42,218 bases of DNA, taken from an uncultured Bacteroidales bacterium (GTDB lineage: Bacteria > Bacteroidota > Bacteroidia > Bacteroidales > UBA932). Positions 1-8,873 of this stretch are shown here, piece after piece. The stretch covers positions 1 through 42,218 of the forward strand of contig ONRD01000019.1 in assembly GCA_900320185.1 (NCBI GenBank). The letters are read 5' to 3'. Within the stretch, counting starts at the first letter, position 1. Each line of letters opens with the position of its first letter. Both the position numbers and the translations under genes were made by a program. The notes under the pieces were generated by a model. It did no database searches and had not been told where the DNA came from. It saw nothing but the letters and a program-made list of their open reading frames with translations.

Positions 1-940
1 AATGTTGCTCTGCATCTTGCAATGCCGGAACGGGGTGAGGAAACCATCGGCAATGCCTTCCTTCAAGGAATACTCATAGACCGGTTTCCCGAAGTATTCA
101 TAGGTATTGGCATTGACATCCCGTCTCGGTGTTGCGGTCATACCGAGTTGCACGGCACTGCTGAAATATTCCATAATGCCTCTCCAACTGCTCTCGTCAT
201 TTGCACCCCCACGATGGCACTCATCTATGATTATGAAATCAAAAAAGTCCCTGGGATACTGACCGAAGTTGGGCTTGTTCTCCTCTCCGCTCTCAAAGGT
301 CTGGAATATGGTGAAGAAGATGGAGGCGTTTGTCGGGACCTTGCCGTTCTTGCGGACGCTATCCGGGGTAATGCGGCACAAGGCATCATTGGCAAATCCA
401 AAGAAGCCGTTGAATGCCTGGTTTGCAAGGATATTCCGGTCGGCCAGGAAGAGGATACGGGGTCTGCCTCCGGTCTTCCTCACATTCCACCTCGTATGGA
501 AGAGTTTGTAGGCAATCTGGAAGGAGATGAAAGGGAACCTTCTGCCCGTCATTGTAAAGCGGCTGGGCGTAGAACTTGTCCCTCCATTCATCTGCATCGC
601 CGAAGGTCCGTGTCCATATCTCTTCCGGGGAAAGGTAGTCATCCACCTGGCCTTCCTCGCCGGTCTCCATATCTATCTGGTAGATGGTATCCCCGTTAGT
701 GGCGTATGTGAAGCGGATTTTCAGTTTCTCGGCATATTCCTTCGCTTGCATCACGCCTTCCCCCACCGGCTTCTCATCGCTCTTCGCTTCCACGACAGCC
801 AGTTTGACACCCTTGTACTGGAGGATGTAGTCCGCCTTCATCGGTCTGGGCTTGATAGTCTGGCTTATCCTTCCCCGGGTGATGGGGACTTCCGTGAGGA
901 TATAACTGTCAGCCGTCACGCCCCAGCCGTTCTCTTTCAC
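1..940 (-). pseudogene. hsdR: Type I restriction endonuclease subunit R, broken and cut by the window edge
   Basis: HsdR is the ATP-dependent translocase and nuclease subunit of a type I restriction complex. From a GTG at 940 the reading frame gives the N-terminal nuclease-type domain (IKPRPMKADYILQY, then VVEAKSDEKP with the E-x-K core). Around 525-545 homology moves to another frame, which continues uninterrupted to base 1 with FQIAYKLFHTRWN, RILFLADRN, the DEAD-type box IIIDECHRGG (near 200-235) and motif III QLGMTATPRRD. The stretch that should lie between, including the Walker A ATGTGKT motif, is absent. This suggests a deletion of roughly 30-50 codons plus a frame change, so the protein should be non-functional. 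The first few residues also seem lost: the frame is closed by stops abutting the toxin gene at 955. A sequencing or assembly error remains possible. The gene follows hsdM, hsdS and a toxin-antitoxin pair on the same strand. Confidence 0.85.
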
Positions 941-954
941 ATAGGCTGGAGCGA

Positions 955-1230
955 TTATTTATCATCATAATGGCCGTAAGATGAAACTACATAGACTTCC
1001 ACTAATTCATCTTCAACAGAATAGACCATACGATGCTTCTGCGTTATTCGTCTGGACCATTGACCCTTCCTGTCTCCTGACAGAGGTTCAGGCTTTCCGG
1101 TACCGGTCCTTGGATGCTTTTTAAGCTCATCTAACAGACGACACGCCTTCGCAAACGCATTCGGCTCATTCTTCCGGAGGCTGGCCAAGTCTATTGCTGC
1201 ATCCGGAGAGATGATCACATCATATGTCAT
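955..1230 (-). CDS. yoeB: YoeB/Txe-family mRNA interferase toxin
   Basis: 91-residue RelE-superfamily toxin, a ribosome-dependent mRNA endonuclease in known YoeB members. The family-typical C-terminal half is visible: PEPLSGDRKGQWSRRITQKHR, then MVYSV and the terminal SSYGHYDDK with the C-terminal histidine-tyrosine region used in catalysis. Its ATG overlaps the antitoxin stop by 4 bases, so translation is probably coupled. It lies between hsdS and hsdR on their strand, a common position for passenger toxin-antitoxin pairs in Bacteroidota type I loci. Family assignment is by sequence memory; activity is inferred. Confidence 0.87.
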   Translation of the reverse strand: MTYDVIISPDAAIDLASLRKNEPNAFAKACRLLDELKKHPRTGTGKPEPLSGDRKGQWSRRITQKHRMVYSVEDELVEVYVVSSYGHYDDK

Positions 1231-1484
1231 AGCGAATCCAAAAACCTTTCAAGTTCTTCTTTTGTGCCGACCTTGTATCCTTTCCCTTCCTGAATCTCCT
1301 TGATACCTTTGTCAATTTTCTTGTACAGTTCTTCTCTCGTCATGAGGGTGTCGTCTTCGCTGACAGGGACAATCTTGAACGAACCCATGTTTCGGGTCGT
1401 CAGGACAACGCCTACTCCTTTTGCGGCCATTCCAAGGTATTTGCTCTGATTGGAGCGGAAATCTCTGCTGCTTATAACTAACAT
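1227..1484 (-). CDS. yefM: Phd/YefM-family antitoxin
   Basis: Antitoxin partner of the adjacent YoeB-like toxin. The N-terminal part (MLVISSRDFRSNQSKYLGMA) matches the Phd/YefM DNA-binding fold, in which a short strand is followed by a helix. The C-terminal charged helices (TREELYKKIDKGIKEIQEG) would wrap the toxin. I chose the ATG at 1484 rather than an upstream in-frame start at 1511, because YefM proteins begin with this M-x-V-I-S pattern and the 1511 start would lie at the predicted transcription start. It has its own consensus promoter at 1509-1540. Members of this family normally repress their own promoter together with the toxin. Confidence 0.85.
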   Translation of the reverse strand: MLVISSRDFRSNQSKYLGMAAKGVGVVLTTRNMGSFKIVPVSEDDTLMTREELYKKIDKGIKEIQEGKGYKVGTKEELERFLDSL

Positions 1485-1508
1485 AATTACGATACTTTTG
1501 ATACGTTG

Positions 1509-1540
1509 CAAATATAGGAATTAATTTTTTGGATACCAAA
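1509..1540 (-). promoter_or_regulatory. Promoter of the toxin-antitoxin pair
   Basis: Reading the minus strand, TTTG (1540-1537), 20 bases, then TATATTTG (1516-1509). This is a full match to the Bacteroidota housekeeping sigma consensus TTTG-N19-21-TAnnTTTG. Transcription should start near 1502, about 18 bases before the antitoxin ATG. Confidence 0.8.
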
Positions 1541-1610
1541 TCGGATGCCAAAGGCTTTTTATTATTCTGTAGCTCCTACTTTTGGGTGCTTTCCAGAAAA
1601 ATAAAGCAGA

Positions 1611-2768
1611 TTATAGTTCGCCGTTGAATGCCTTGCGGAGAAGGGACTGCTTCAAGTCATCGCAGAGAGTGAGGGCCTTCTGGTAATTCTCTTGGAGGGC
1701 ATTACACCTTTCGTTAAGGTCATCCAAACGAGCGACAATCTGCTTTTGTTTCTCAATCGTGGGGACAGGGATAGCTATTTCTTTTAATATTGCAACAGAA
1801 GCAACATTCTGTATTGCAGCTCCCTTTGAATGCCGTTGAATATCTTTCTCAAAAGAAATGCTCTGCATATACCATTTGAGATATTCGGGAAGTATTCTCT
1901 TTTTCGGTGTTAGTTTAAGAAGCGCTTGGTTGATTATCCCTATTGGGGCATCCTCCGGGATAATGGCGACTTTTCCAATTGTTCCAGAACAACTCATAAT
2001 GAGATCCCCGGGATGTGTTGTAAAACGCTTCATCTCATTGTATTTCTCTTCATTCACAAAGTATCTAAAAGTGAATGTTGAGTAAATCGCGTGTTGCTGC
2101 TCATACACGGGATAACCAGAAGGTACAAAACACGATTTTTTCAAACTTCCCCCGAAAGGTCCTCTAACGAAAATGCACTCATCGCCAAGTTTTGAAACCG
2201 GCGAAGGCTCATTGTAATACCCATTGGAAATATGCCGGAAGAGGTCCTTTGCTGCTTGAAGGGATTTCTCGGCATTGGCTTTCAGGGCATCAATCTTGGC
2301 GAACTCCCGGTCCAGAATATCCACGATACGCTGCTGCTCGGGAAGAGAAATATTGGGAATGTGTATCTCTTTAATCTGCTTTGAGGATAGATGTTTGACT
2401 GTTGCGTATGCCGTTTTATCCTCAATGTCTTTCAACGCCTTGGGAATGTAATAATAGATGAACCTTGGCAAAATCTTGCTTGAAGGTAGCAATTTGCACA
2501 CTCGCTGATTGAGTAAGGCGTTTTCGCTCTTCCATTGCCCAATATTGAACTCTCCGTCCATCCCAATAAGGTAGTCCCCATCTTTTACGACATACGCATT
2601 ATCGCATTCTTCCGTGGTGAAGGTTTCGCTATAACCTCTTTTGATATCACGGATACGAATGAGAGGAAGCCCTTTACCATCGTTGTTAAACAACTTTGAG
2701 TCAAAGGCAAATCCATTCTGGATATCACAGAGAGACCCGAGTTTTACTAAATCCCACCCTTCTCTCAT
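1611..2768 (-). CDS. hsdS: Type I restriction-modification specificity subunit S
   Basis: 385 residues with two target-recognition domains and two conserved helical spacers, as in full-length HsdS. TRD1 (about residues 1-135) begins WDLVKLGSLCDIQNG. The first spacer has SLPEQQRIVDILDREFAKIDA. TRD2 starts near residue 190 (SKLGDECIFVRGPFGGS) and ends with the second spacer IEKQKQIVARLDDLNERCNA and the usual tail SLLRKAFNGEL. It sets the DNA target for the HsdM methylase and for HsdR. Its start overlaps the hsdM stop by 4 bases, so the two are translationally coupled. I see only one hsdS and no inverted partial copy here, so no phase-variable shuffling is evident inside the window. Confidence 0.93.
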   Translation of the reverse strand: MREGWDLVKLGSLCDIQNGFAFDSKLFNNDGKGLPLIRIRDIKRGYSETFTTEECDNAYVVKDGDYLIGMDGEFNIGQWKSENALLNQRVCKLLPSSKILPRFIYYYIPKALKDIEDKTAYATVKHLSSKQIKEIHIPNISLPEQQRIVDILDREFAKIDALKANAEKSLQAAKDLFRHISNGYYNEPSPVSKLGDECIFVRGPFGGSLKKSCFVPSGYPVYEQQHAIYSTFTFRYFVNEEKYNEMKRFTTHPGDLIMSCSGTIGKVAIIPEDAPIGIINQALLKLTPKKRILPEYLKWYMQSISFEKDIQRHSKGAAIQNVASVAILKEIAIPVPTIEKQKQIVARLDDLNERCNALQENYQKALTLCDDLKQSLLRKAFNGEL

Positions 2769-4213
2769 AGCATCTCCATAATCTCGTTCAATAAACGCTG
2801 GCTATCTGCTGCGAGGGCTTCAATCTCGGCGGCAATCTGCTGGGGCGTGCGCTCATCCACGACTTCCACCTTGTTGGGGTTCTTCACAGAGAGGTCATAG
2901 TTGTCATCCAGGTCAGCGACATTCACGGACCAGGAGTTTTCGCTATCCGGCGTGGTCTTCTGCTTCTCAACGAAGTCCGCCAGGTCATTCTCGTTCAGCG
3001 GGTCCGTCTTTCCCAGTGTGCGGTCCAGGTTCAGTTGGTAGAACCAGACCTTTTGCGTGGGCTCACCCTTCTTGAAGAAGAGTACGATGGTCTTGACACC
3101 GGCTTGGAACACTCCGGAAGGAAGGTCCAGTATCGTGTGGAGGTTGCATTCTTCCAAGAGTTTCTTACGAAGTTCAATGGAAGCGTTGTCGGTGTTGGAC
3201 AGGAAGGTGTTCTTGATGACGATACCGGCGTTCCCTCCTGCTTTGAGGTACTTGATGAAGTGTTCCAGGAAGAGGTAGGCGGTTTCTCCGGTCTTGATGG
3301 GGAAGTTCTGCTGGACCTCCTTACGCTCGCTGCCACCAAACGGCGGATTTGCCAGGATATTGTCAAACTGGTCCTTGACCTGGACATCGGCAAGGTTCTC
3401 TCCCAGGGTGTTTGTCTTGATGATATTCGGCGATTGGACCCCGTGGAGTATCATATTCATCATTGCGATAAGATACGGGAGCGCCTTCTTTTCCTTGCCG
3501 TAGAAGGTGGTCTTTTGCAGTTTTTCCTCATCGGCGGTCGTATGGACCTGGGCGTGCATATAGTTGTATGCTTCGCAGAGGAACCCGGCGGAACCGCAGG
3601 CACCATCATACACGCTCTCTCCAATCTTGGGATTTACGACCTTGACGATGGACCGGATGAGCGGACGGGGCGTGTAGTATTCACCTCCGTTGCGACCGGC
3701 ATTGCCCATCTTGTTGAGCCGGCTCTCGTACAAATAGGTCATTTCGTGCTTCTGCTCGCTGGTCTGGAACTTCAAGCCATCTATCTGCTCAATAATGTCC
3801 CGCATACAATACCCGCTTACCAGTTTGTTGCGGAGTTCGGCGAATATGAGACCGATTTTGACCTTGATGGAGGTGTTATCCGTTTCTCCTTGTCCAAGGT
3901 TCTTCAAATACGGGAAGAGCTTGCCATTCACGAACTCTATGAGGTCATCTCCTACGAGGGCGTTATGGATGTCGTACTCACCGGCAGCGGTTCTCGGCAT
4001 TGCCCAGGTATTCCACCGGTACTCTTCATCCAGGATTGGGGAATAGGTCCCACCGCCCAGAAGAGCCGCCATTTCGTTCTCTTTGTCAAGGTCATCCAGG
4101 TATTTCAGGAAGAGTATCCAGGATGACTGCTCCACATAATCCAGTTCGCTGCTGCATCCTTCATCGGTACGCAGAGCGTTGTCTATATTTTTGAAGACTT
4201 GCTCGAATGCCAT
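2765..4213 (-). CDS. hsdM: Type I restriction-modification DNA methyltransferase subunit M
   Basis: 482-residue N6-adenine methyltransferase. Visible parts are the N-terminal helical HsdM domain (AFEQVFKNIDNALRTDEG), the SAM-binding motif I (VYDGACGSAGFL), the entry sequence GEYYTPRPLIRSIVKV, and the catalytic motif IV NILANPPFGG. Length and motif order are normal, so the modification half of the system looks intact although hsdR does not. It is the first gene of a minus-strand operon hsdM-hsdS-yefM-yoeB-hsdR. Confidence 0.95.
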   Translation of the reverse strand: MAFEQVFKNIDNALRTDEGCSSELDYVEQSSWILFLKYLDDLDKENEMAALLGGGTYSPILDEEYRWNTWAMPRTAAGEYDIHNALVGDDLIEFVNGKLFPYLKNLGQGETDNTSIKVKIGLIFAELRNKLVSGYCMRDIIEQIDGLKFQTSEQKHEMTYLYESRLNKMGNAGRNGGEYYTPRPLIRSIVKVVNPKIGESVYDGACGSAGFLCEAYNYMHAQVHTTADEEKLQKTTFYGKEKKALPYLIAMMNMILHGVQSPNIIKTNTLGENLADVQVKDQFDNILANPPFGGSERKEVQQNFPIKTGETAYLFLEHFIKYLKAGGNAGIVIKNTFLSNTDNASIELRKKLLEECNLHTILDLPSGVFQAGVKTIVLFFKKGEPTQKVWFYQLNLDRTLGKTDPLNENDLADFVEKQKTTPDSENSWSVNVADLDDNYDLSVKNPNKVEVVDERTPQQIAAEIEALAADSQRLLNEIMEML

Positions 4214-4244
4214 AATGTATGTGCGTTGTGCGATTGCTATCTTA

Positions 4245-4252
4245 CAAATTTA
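4245..4252 (-). promoter_or_regulatory. -7 box of the hsdM promoter
   Basis: TAAATTTG on the minus strand matches TAnnTTTG and sits 32 bases upstream of the hsdM ATG. No good TTTG lies 19-21 bases further up; the nearest candidate is GTTG at 17 bases spacing. The promoter may therefore be weak or need an activator. Confidence 0.55.
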
Positions 4253-4284
4253 GCAAAAAATGCTGACAGCAACGCCGTGGGAAC

Positions 4285-4405
4285 GTATGACTTATGTTTG
4301 AAATCAACGAAAGTCTTACATCGGCACTATTCCAGCTATCGTCAAAGTGCTGATATTCAGTGGCGATACACGGAAATTGTAATAGTTTCCACGGAAGTCG
4401 TACAT
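4285..4405. promoter_or_regulatory. Repeated AAGTC-n-TAC motifs between hsdM and the lipoprotein gene
   Basis: The divergent intergenic region holds AAGTCTTACAT at 4311-4321, AAGTCGTACAT at 4395-4405, and the inverted relative GTATGACTTATG at 4285-4296. The copy at 4395 contains TCGTACATC, which also occurs in the operator-like cluster at 20.9 kb. The arrangement suggests binding sites for a regulator of one or both divergent genes. Function is inferred from repetition only. Confidence 0.35.
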
Positions 4406-4447
4406 CTCATGCAGTAGCCGTAGGATTAAGTATTCAATAATAATGCT

Positions 4448-4455
4448 TAAATTTG
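4448..4455 (+). promoter_or_regulatory. -7 box for the lipoprotein gene at 4482
   Basis: TAAATTTG matches TAnnTTTG. The predicted transcription start near 4462 falls after the first possible ATG (4443), which supports the downstream ATG at 4482 as the true start. No clear -33 TTTG is present. Confidence 0.5.
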
Positions 4456-4481
4456 TAAATAAAACACTAAATGCTCATTTT

Positions 4482-5225
4482 ATGAAATTACGTTATCTTT
4501 CCTTATTGCTAGCCTGCTATTTTGCTGCCGCTTGTTCTCCTTCTATTGAAAGAATTCAGACTATTCTCAAAGCGTATATTTCAGCATCTGGCGAAGATGG
4601 CTCAACAATTTTAATGAATGTTGAACAGACAGACAAAGGCATTTACACTGGAACGTATGGAGTGCAAAAAGACAGTCTCACTCTGTTCGTCTATCCATTC
4701 ACAGCCATTGTAAAAAAAGACCAAGTAATTCAATTCTTCAAGGATACCGACGATAAAAAAGTATCCGTCCTCACGTTTCTAACTGAGGGCCAAGGGCAGT
4801 ATCATAGCGATGAAACCGGCCTTGACTACAATGTTGAAACAAAGGCAGCTTATGAAGAGAGACTACGGAAAGAGGAAGAAGAGAGACAAGCGGCACTTGC
4901 GGCGAGTAGGAGGGCTTCGGGAAGCGATTTAGGAGCGAAAGGAGCTAATTATCTAATGTCTCATAATAATAACATAGTACAAATAATTAGTTATCATAGA
5001 GCAAGCGTCATGGACGTCGCTAAAGTGATGTTTGGACGCAATGCGGTTACCTATGTATACAAAGTCTTGGAGGCGAATGGCATTGGAACCAACACAGCCG
5101 CGTATGACGTCATATTCGTAAATGGTAACATTGTTTCAACTATGGAGTCTACGACGGCGAGCTTAGAAAGCATTCATCAACAAGCTTCTGAAGCTATAAT
5201 GTTGAAACAAATTCTTGGCCAATAA
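4482..5225 (+). CDS. Hypothetical lipoprotein
   Basis: 247-residue protein from the ATG at 4482. This start gives a clean SPII signal (MKLRYLSLLLACYFAAAC, lipobox AAAC). An in-frame ATG at 4443 would add 13 residues, but it precedes the predicted transcription start. After the lipidated cysteine come a beta-rich region and a charged, probably coiled-coil stretch (YEERLRKEEEERQAALAASRR). Then a C-terminal domain of unknown type begins near VQIISYHRASVMDVAKVMFGRN. I do not recognise a family. The gene is AT-richer than most of the window and stands alone between hsdM and guaA, consistent with an accessory gene. Confidence 0.75.
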   Translation: MKLRYLSLLLACYFAAACSPSIERIQTILKAYISASGEDGSTILMNVEQTDKGIYTGTYGVQKDSLTLFVYPFTAIVKKDQVIQFFKDTDDKKVSVLTFLTEGQGQYHSDETGLDYNVETKAAYEERLRKEEEERQAALAASRRASGSDLGAKGANYLMSHNNNIVQIISYHRASVMDVAKVMFGRNAVTYVYKVLEANGIGTNTAAYDVIFVNGNIVSTMESTTASLESIHQQASEAIMLKQILGQ

Positions 5226-5248
5226 ACCGAGAACTTACACCTACGTCA

Positions 5249-5323
5249 TGTCTTCTGGGTTTAGAAGAACACTCGTTCAATACTGAATGAGGTGGAGGGG
5301 GCGTGGCCGGGGCGGAACTCCAC
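5249..5323. repeat. Series of short inverted repeats
   Basis: The spacer between the lipoprotein and guaA (5226-5517) shows three successive hairpin candidates: TCTTCT/AGAAGA near 5249-5266, CTCGTTCA/TGAATGAG near 5271-5290, and GGTGGAG/CTCCACC at about 5290-5323. None is followed by a good T-tract in either direction. They may be termination or RNA-processing structures or part of a degenerate intergenic repeat. I see no gene in this spacer. Confidence 0.35.
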
Positions 5324-5517
5324 CATACTCTCACAAAGAGGAGAAGTTGAGGATAAGGGTCGCTGCGCTATGCTTTGCGTTTCTATGCCTCCAATTGGGA
5401 TAAGCCTCTCCCTCTTCTCCCTAACTATCCAGTCATTTAGAGAAAACCCGTTACTGATATTCAATAAAGATAAAACCGGACGGGCATTAGCAGAGAAACA
5501 TCAACAGATAGTATCTA

Positions 5518-7101
5518 TCATTCCCATTCGATAGTTGCCGGCGGTTTAGAGGATATGTCATAGACGACACGGTTCACCCCCTTGACCTTGTTGATGATGT
5601 CGTTGCTCACTCCGGCGAGGAAGTCGTAGGGGAACCTGAACCAGTCCGCGGTCATGGCATCGGTGGACACCACGGCACGCAGTGCGACCGGGTTCTCATA
5701 AGTCCTCTCGTCCCCCATCACGCCCACGCTGCGTACGGGAAGGAGGATTACGCCGGCCTGCCAGATGGCGTCGTACAAGGTCGAAGCCTCAACCCTCGGA
5801 TCGGAAGCCGAAGGGAGGTGAAGGCCGGTACAGTCGTATCCGCGAAGGCCTTTGATGAATATGTCGTCGGCCTCGCGGAGCACCTGCAGCTTCTCCCTTG
5901 TCACCTCGCCGATTATCCTTATGGCAAGCGAAGGCCCGGGGAAAGGATGCCTTCCCACCAGTTCTTCCTTGATGCCCAGGGCGCGGCCGACACGCCTGAC
6001 CTCATCCTTGAAGAGCATTCTCAGGGGCTCGACGACCTTGAGGTTCATCTTCTCGGGCAAGCCGCCCACGTTGTGGTGGGATTTGATCTTGGAGGCGATC
6101 CCTTCTATGCCGGCTGACTCGATCACGTCGGGATAGATGGTCCCCTGGGCAAGCCAGCGGGCGCCTTCGATGCCGCGGGCGTACTTCTCGAAGGTCTCTA
6201 CGAAGAGCCTGCCGATTATCTTCCTCTTGGTCTCCGGATCGGTCACGCCGGCGAGGGCATCCAGGAAAGCCTCGGAGGCGTCGGCGCCTATTACGTTGAG
6301 GTCCATGTCCTTGTAGGAGGCCAGTACATCTTCGAACTCGTCCTTCCTGAGCAGCCCGTTATTGACGAATATGCACGTCAGGTTGTGGCCGACCGCCTTG
6401 TTGAGGAGCACTCCCGCCACGGTCGAATCCACACCTCCGCTGAGTCCCAGGATGACCTTCCCGTCCCCGATGGTCTCCCTGAGCGAGGCGACCGTCGTGT
6501 CGATGAAGGAATCAGGAGTCCAGTCTCCGCGGCAGCCGCATATTCCGAAGGCGAAGTTGCCAAGGATACGGCTTCCTTCCGCTGTGTGGAAGACCTCGGG
6601 ATGGAACTGGACGGCATATGTCTGCTCCCCTTCGATGCAGTAGGCGGCATTGGCGACGCTTCCGGTCGAAGCGATGACCCTGCCCCCTTCCGGGAGCCGC
6701 GAGATCGTGTCCCCGTGGGACATCCAGACCTGGGAGCGCGGCGGGACTCCCTTCAGAAGCGGATTCCCTTCATCCACGACTTCGAGCATGGCACGTCCGT
6801 ATTCACGGGCGAGCGAGCCTTCCACCATGCCGCCGTACTTGGAAGCAAGGTACTGGGCGCCGTAGCATATTCCCAGCAGCGGGTACTTCCCCTTGATGCC
6901 AGACAGGTCGACCTGCGGGGCGTTGGCGTCCCTGACGGAGCAGGGGCTCCCGGAGAGGATGACTCCCTTCACGTCCCGGTCGGGAACGGGCATCTTGCCG
7001 AATGGATGGATTTCACAATAGACGTTCAACTCGCGGAGCCTGCGGCCGATCAACTGAGTGACCTGGGATCCGAAATCAATGATGAGAATCTTTTCAGACA
7101 T
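5518..7101 (-). CDS. guaA: GMP synthase (glutamine-hydrolysing)
   Basis: Catalyses the last step of GMP synthesis, amination of XMP using glutamine and ATP. The 527 residues show the class I glutamine amidotransferase domain (start [18 protein letters not shown], nucleophile in [10 protein letters not shown], histidine in [10 protein letters not shown]). The ATP pyrophosphatase domain follows with the PP-loop LSGGVDSTV, and then the dimerisation domain ending in the family-typical [13 protein letters not shown]. It appears to be transcribed alone from the promoter at 7125-7156. Confidence 0.97.
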   Translation of the reverse strand: MSEKILIIDFGSQVTQLIGRRLRELNVYCEIHPFGKMPVPDRDVKGVILSGSPCSVRDANAPQVDLSGIKGKYPLLGICYGAQYLASKYGGMVEGSLAREYGRAMLEVVDEGNPLLKGVPPRSQVWMSHGDTISRLPEGGRVIASTGSVANAAYCIEGEQTYAVQFHPEVFHTAEGSRILGNFAFGICGCRGDWTPDSFIDTTVASLRETIGDGKVILGLSGGVDSTVAGVLLNKAVGHNLTCIFVNNGLLRKDEFEDVLASYKDMDLNVIGADASEAFLDALAGVTDPETKRKIIGRLFVETFEKYARGIEGARWLAQGTIYPDVIESAGIEGIASKIKSHHNVGGLPEKMNLKVVEPLRMLFKDEVRRVGRALGIKEELVGRHPFPGPSLAIRIIGEVTREKLQVLREADDIFIKGLRGYDCTGLHLPSASDPRVEASTLYDAIWQAGVILLPVRSVGVMGDERTYENPVALRAVVSTDAMTADWFRFPYDFLAGVSNDIINKVKGVNRVVYDISSKPPATIEWE

Positions 7102-7124
7102 TGCCTGGATTTGTTAGACCATTG

Positions 7125-7156
7125 CAAAAATACTCAGAAAACGGCGTTCCTGCAAT
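7125..7156 (-). promoter_or_regulatory. guaA promoter
   Basis: On the minus strand, ATTG (7156-7153), 20 bases, TATTTTTG (7132-7125). This fits the Bacteroidota consensus with one -33 mismatch. It gives a leader of only about 18 bases before the guaA ATG, too short for a purine riboswitch. Confidence 0.65.
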
Positions 7157-7189
7157 AGAGCCCCCCGAGTCAGGACCCGGGATTGAGGA

Positions 7190-8839
7190 TCACTGCTTCA
7201 GGGCCGGGATGTGGGTGTTCAACCATTCATACCTGGAATCGAACCAGTCTTTCGCATTCTTGCAGCTCTTCGCCACCGTGGTATGTCCTGACCGCCATCT
7301 CTGGTTGTCCAGGACGATGGAAGCATCAAGGGCCTTGGCCTCCGCCGAAGAGGCATAGCTGGTCATGAAAGAAGACATGGACTGGCAGATGCTCTTGGAG
7401 TAATTGTTCGTCCACAGGGTGACGAACGTGTCCAGGAATTCTGGGTTGGAGTTGGACAGGAGAGCCGGGTAGTAGAATGCTCCCCAGACGTGTATGTTCG
7501 CCCAGTTGCCCGTCATCCGGTAGATGTTGTCGAAATCCCAGAGGTTCGCCATCATCAGCTTCGAGTAGGGCGTGTTGTCGCCCTTGGTCAGGAAAAGGTT
7601 CGAGCCGGCACAGTCCAGGTTTCCCAGGATCTCATGCCCGAGCAGCCATTTCGCGAAAGAGGTGACATCGATGTAGTCGGGATAGGTCCCGTGCCTTATG
7701 GCCGATTCGGCTTCCTTCACATACTGGGTGATGTAGGCCTTCTGCTCGGGAGTGACCTCATCGTCCTCCGGGTACTTGAAAGTGTACTGCTGGCTGTAGT
7801 TCCATCCTCCTGAGAAATAGACTTCCTCGTTCCACCAATAGGCATCGAACTCGAGCACGAAGCCGTTTTCGGAGACCTTCAGGCGGCAGTCTTCGTTGCG
7901 GCGGACCTGCTCTATGAGCATGTACAACCCCCGGTAATCACCGTTGAAGACCACGTTGACGAAGATGAAAGAAGGAGTCCACTGCATGCCGAGCAGCTTG
8001 TTGACCCTCAGGCCTGCAAGGGTATTGAGGCCGTCATAGCGGAGAAGGATCCAGTTCTTGTCCTTGTACTTGGAGTCGTCCCCCCTGAAGAGCATGTCGC
8101 CTTTTTTCTCGAGCTTTATCTTGTAGGGCTTCTTGGGCTGGTAGGCGCTGGTGTTGCCGCGGATCCTCACAGTCATGCTCCCCGAATACTTGATCTCGTC
8201 TCCTGAAAGCACGGCGACCGTACCGGGCACCTTCGTAGGGTTCTTGATTCCGGCGCCGTTGCATCCCGGAGGATGGGAGACGTATTCGCAAGTGGGTTCC
8301 TCGTGGTCCACGGTCTCGATCCTCACCAGAGGGAGACCGGTGGCAAGCACCGAAGCGGTGAGCTCGTCGCATTCGCTTTTGACGGTGAAGGCGGCGGACT
8401 TGGCCTTCCTGCCCTTGTCATCGGTATAGACCAGGGTGAACTTGTTCTCGAAAGTGTGCTTCCTCCGGGCGTTCGAAAGCCAGACCCGGTACTTTCCCTT
8501 GTCGTTGTAGTCGGAACCGAGGGGCTCGATACGTGTAATGGTGCAGTTCAGGTCTGCACCCTGTCCTCCGTACTGGTCGGCCAGGGAGATGGCGCACTTC
8601 CCGCCTTCGACGTCGTAGTCGAACTTGGTTTCATAGGGATTGATCCGGAAATCGACGTAGGCCTCTTCGCCCGGACTGATGTTGACAAGATAAGTCAGCA
8701 TGGTGATGCTGGCCTGCGGTTCCTGGGGGACAGGGACCTCCTGTGCCTCTTCCTTGCCGCAGGAGAAAAGCACGGAGAGAAGGAGGCCGGCCAGGGCGGC
8801 CTTCGCAGTCTCCGGGAAGATTATCCTGAAAAGTTTCAT
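7190..8839 (-). CDS. CotH-like kinase family lipoprotein
   Basis: 549-residue surface lipoprotein with an SPII signal ending LLSVLFSCGKE. An N-terminal immunoglobulin-like region of about 150 residues is followed by a CotH-type protein-kinase-like domain: MTVRIRGNTSA, KKPYKIKLEKK, NWILLRYDG, the loop YRGLYMLIEQV, then GNLDCAGSNLFL and MMANLWDFDNIY. CotH proteins phosphorylate proteins in Bacillus spores; in Bacteroidota, CotH-domain lipoproteins are common near carbohydrate enzymes and their substrates are mostly unknown. It is 34 bases downstream of the CE15-GH28 gene on the same strand, so probably co-transcribed. Confidence 0.85.
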   Translation of the reverse strand: MKLFRIIFPETAKAALAGLLLSVLFSCGKEEAQEVPVPQEPQASITMLTYLVNISPGEEAYVDFRINPYETKFDYDVEGGKCAISLADQYGGQGADLNCTITRIEPLGSDYNDKGKYRVWLSNARRKHTFENKFTLVYTDDKGRKAKSAAFTVKSECDELTASVLATGLPLVRIETVDHEEPTCEYVSHPPGCNGAGIKNPTKVPGTVAVLSGDEIKYSGSMTVRIRGNTSAYQPKKPYKIKLEKKGDMLFRGDDSKYKDKNWILLRYDGLNTLAGLRVNKLLGMQWTPSFIFVNVVFNGDYRGLYMLIEQVRRNEDCRLKVSENGFVLEFDAYWWNEEVYFSGGWNYSQQYTFKYPEDDEVTPEQKAYITQYVKEAESAIRHGTYPDYIDVTSFAKWLLGHEILGNLDCAGSNLFLTKGDNTPYSKLMMANLWDFDNIYRMTGNWANIHVWGAFYYPALLSNSNPEFLDTFVTLWTNNYSKSICQSMSSFMTSYASSAEAKALDASIVLDNQRWRSGHTTVAKSCKNAKDWFDSRYEWLNTHIPALKQ

Positions 8840-8873
8840 AGCAATCCGATCAAGTATTGGTTAATAATCGTGA

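Noticed and set aside
22-699. Plus-strand 225-codon open frame opposite hsdR
   Set aside because: It is antisense to clearly conserved hsdR helicase sequence and has no recognisable protein features.
1611-2768. Phase-variable hsdS inversion system
   Set aside because: Only one full hsdS, no partial inverted copy and no recombinase in the window.
3035-4126. 363-codon open frame opposite hsdM
   Set aside because: Shadow of the hsdM coding sequence; the hsdM motifs and length are those of the real gene.
7102-7189. Purine riboswitch ahead of guaA
   Set aside because: The predicted leader is only about 18 nt and no purine aptamer core is seen.
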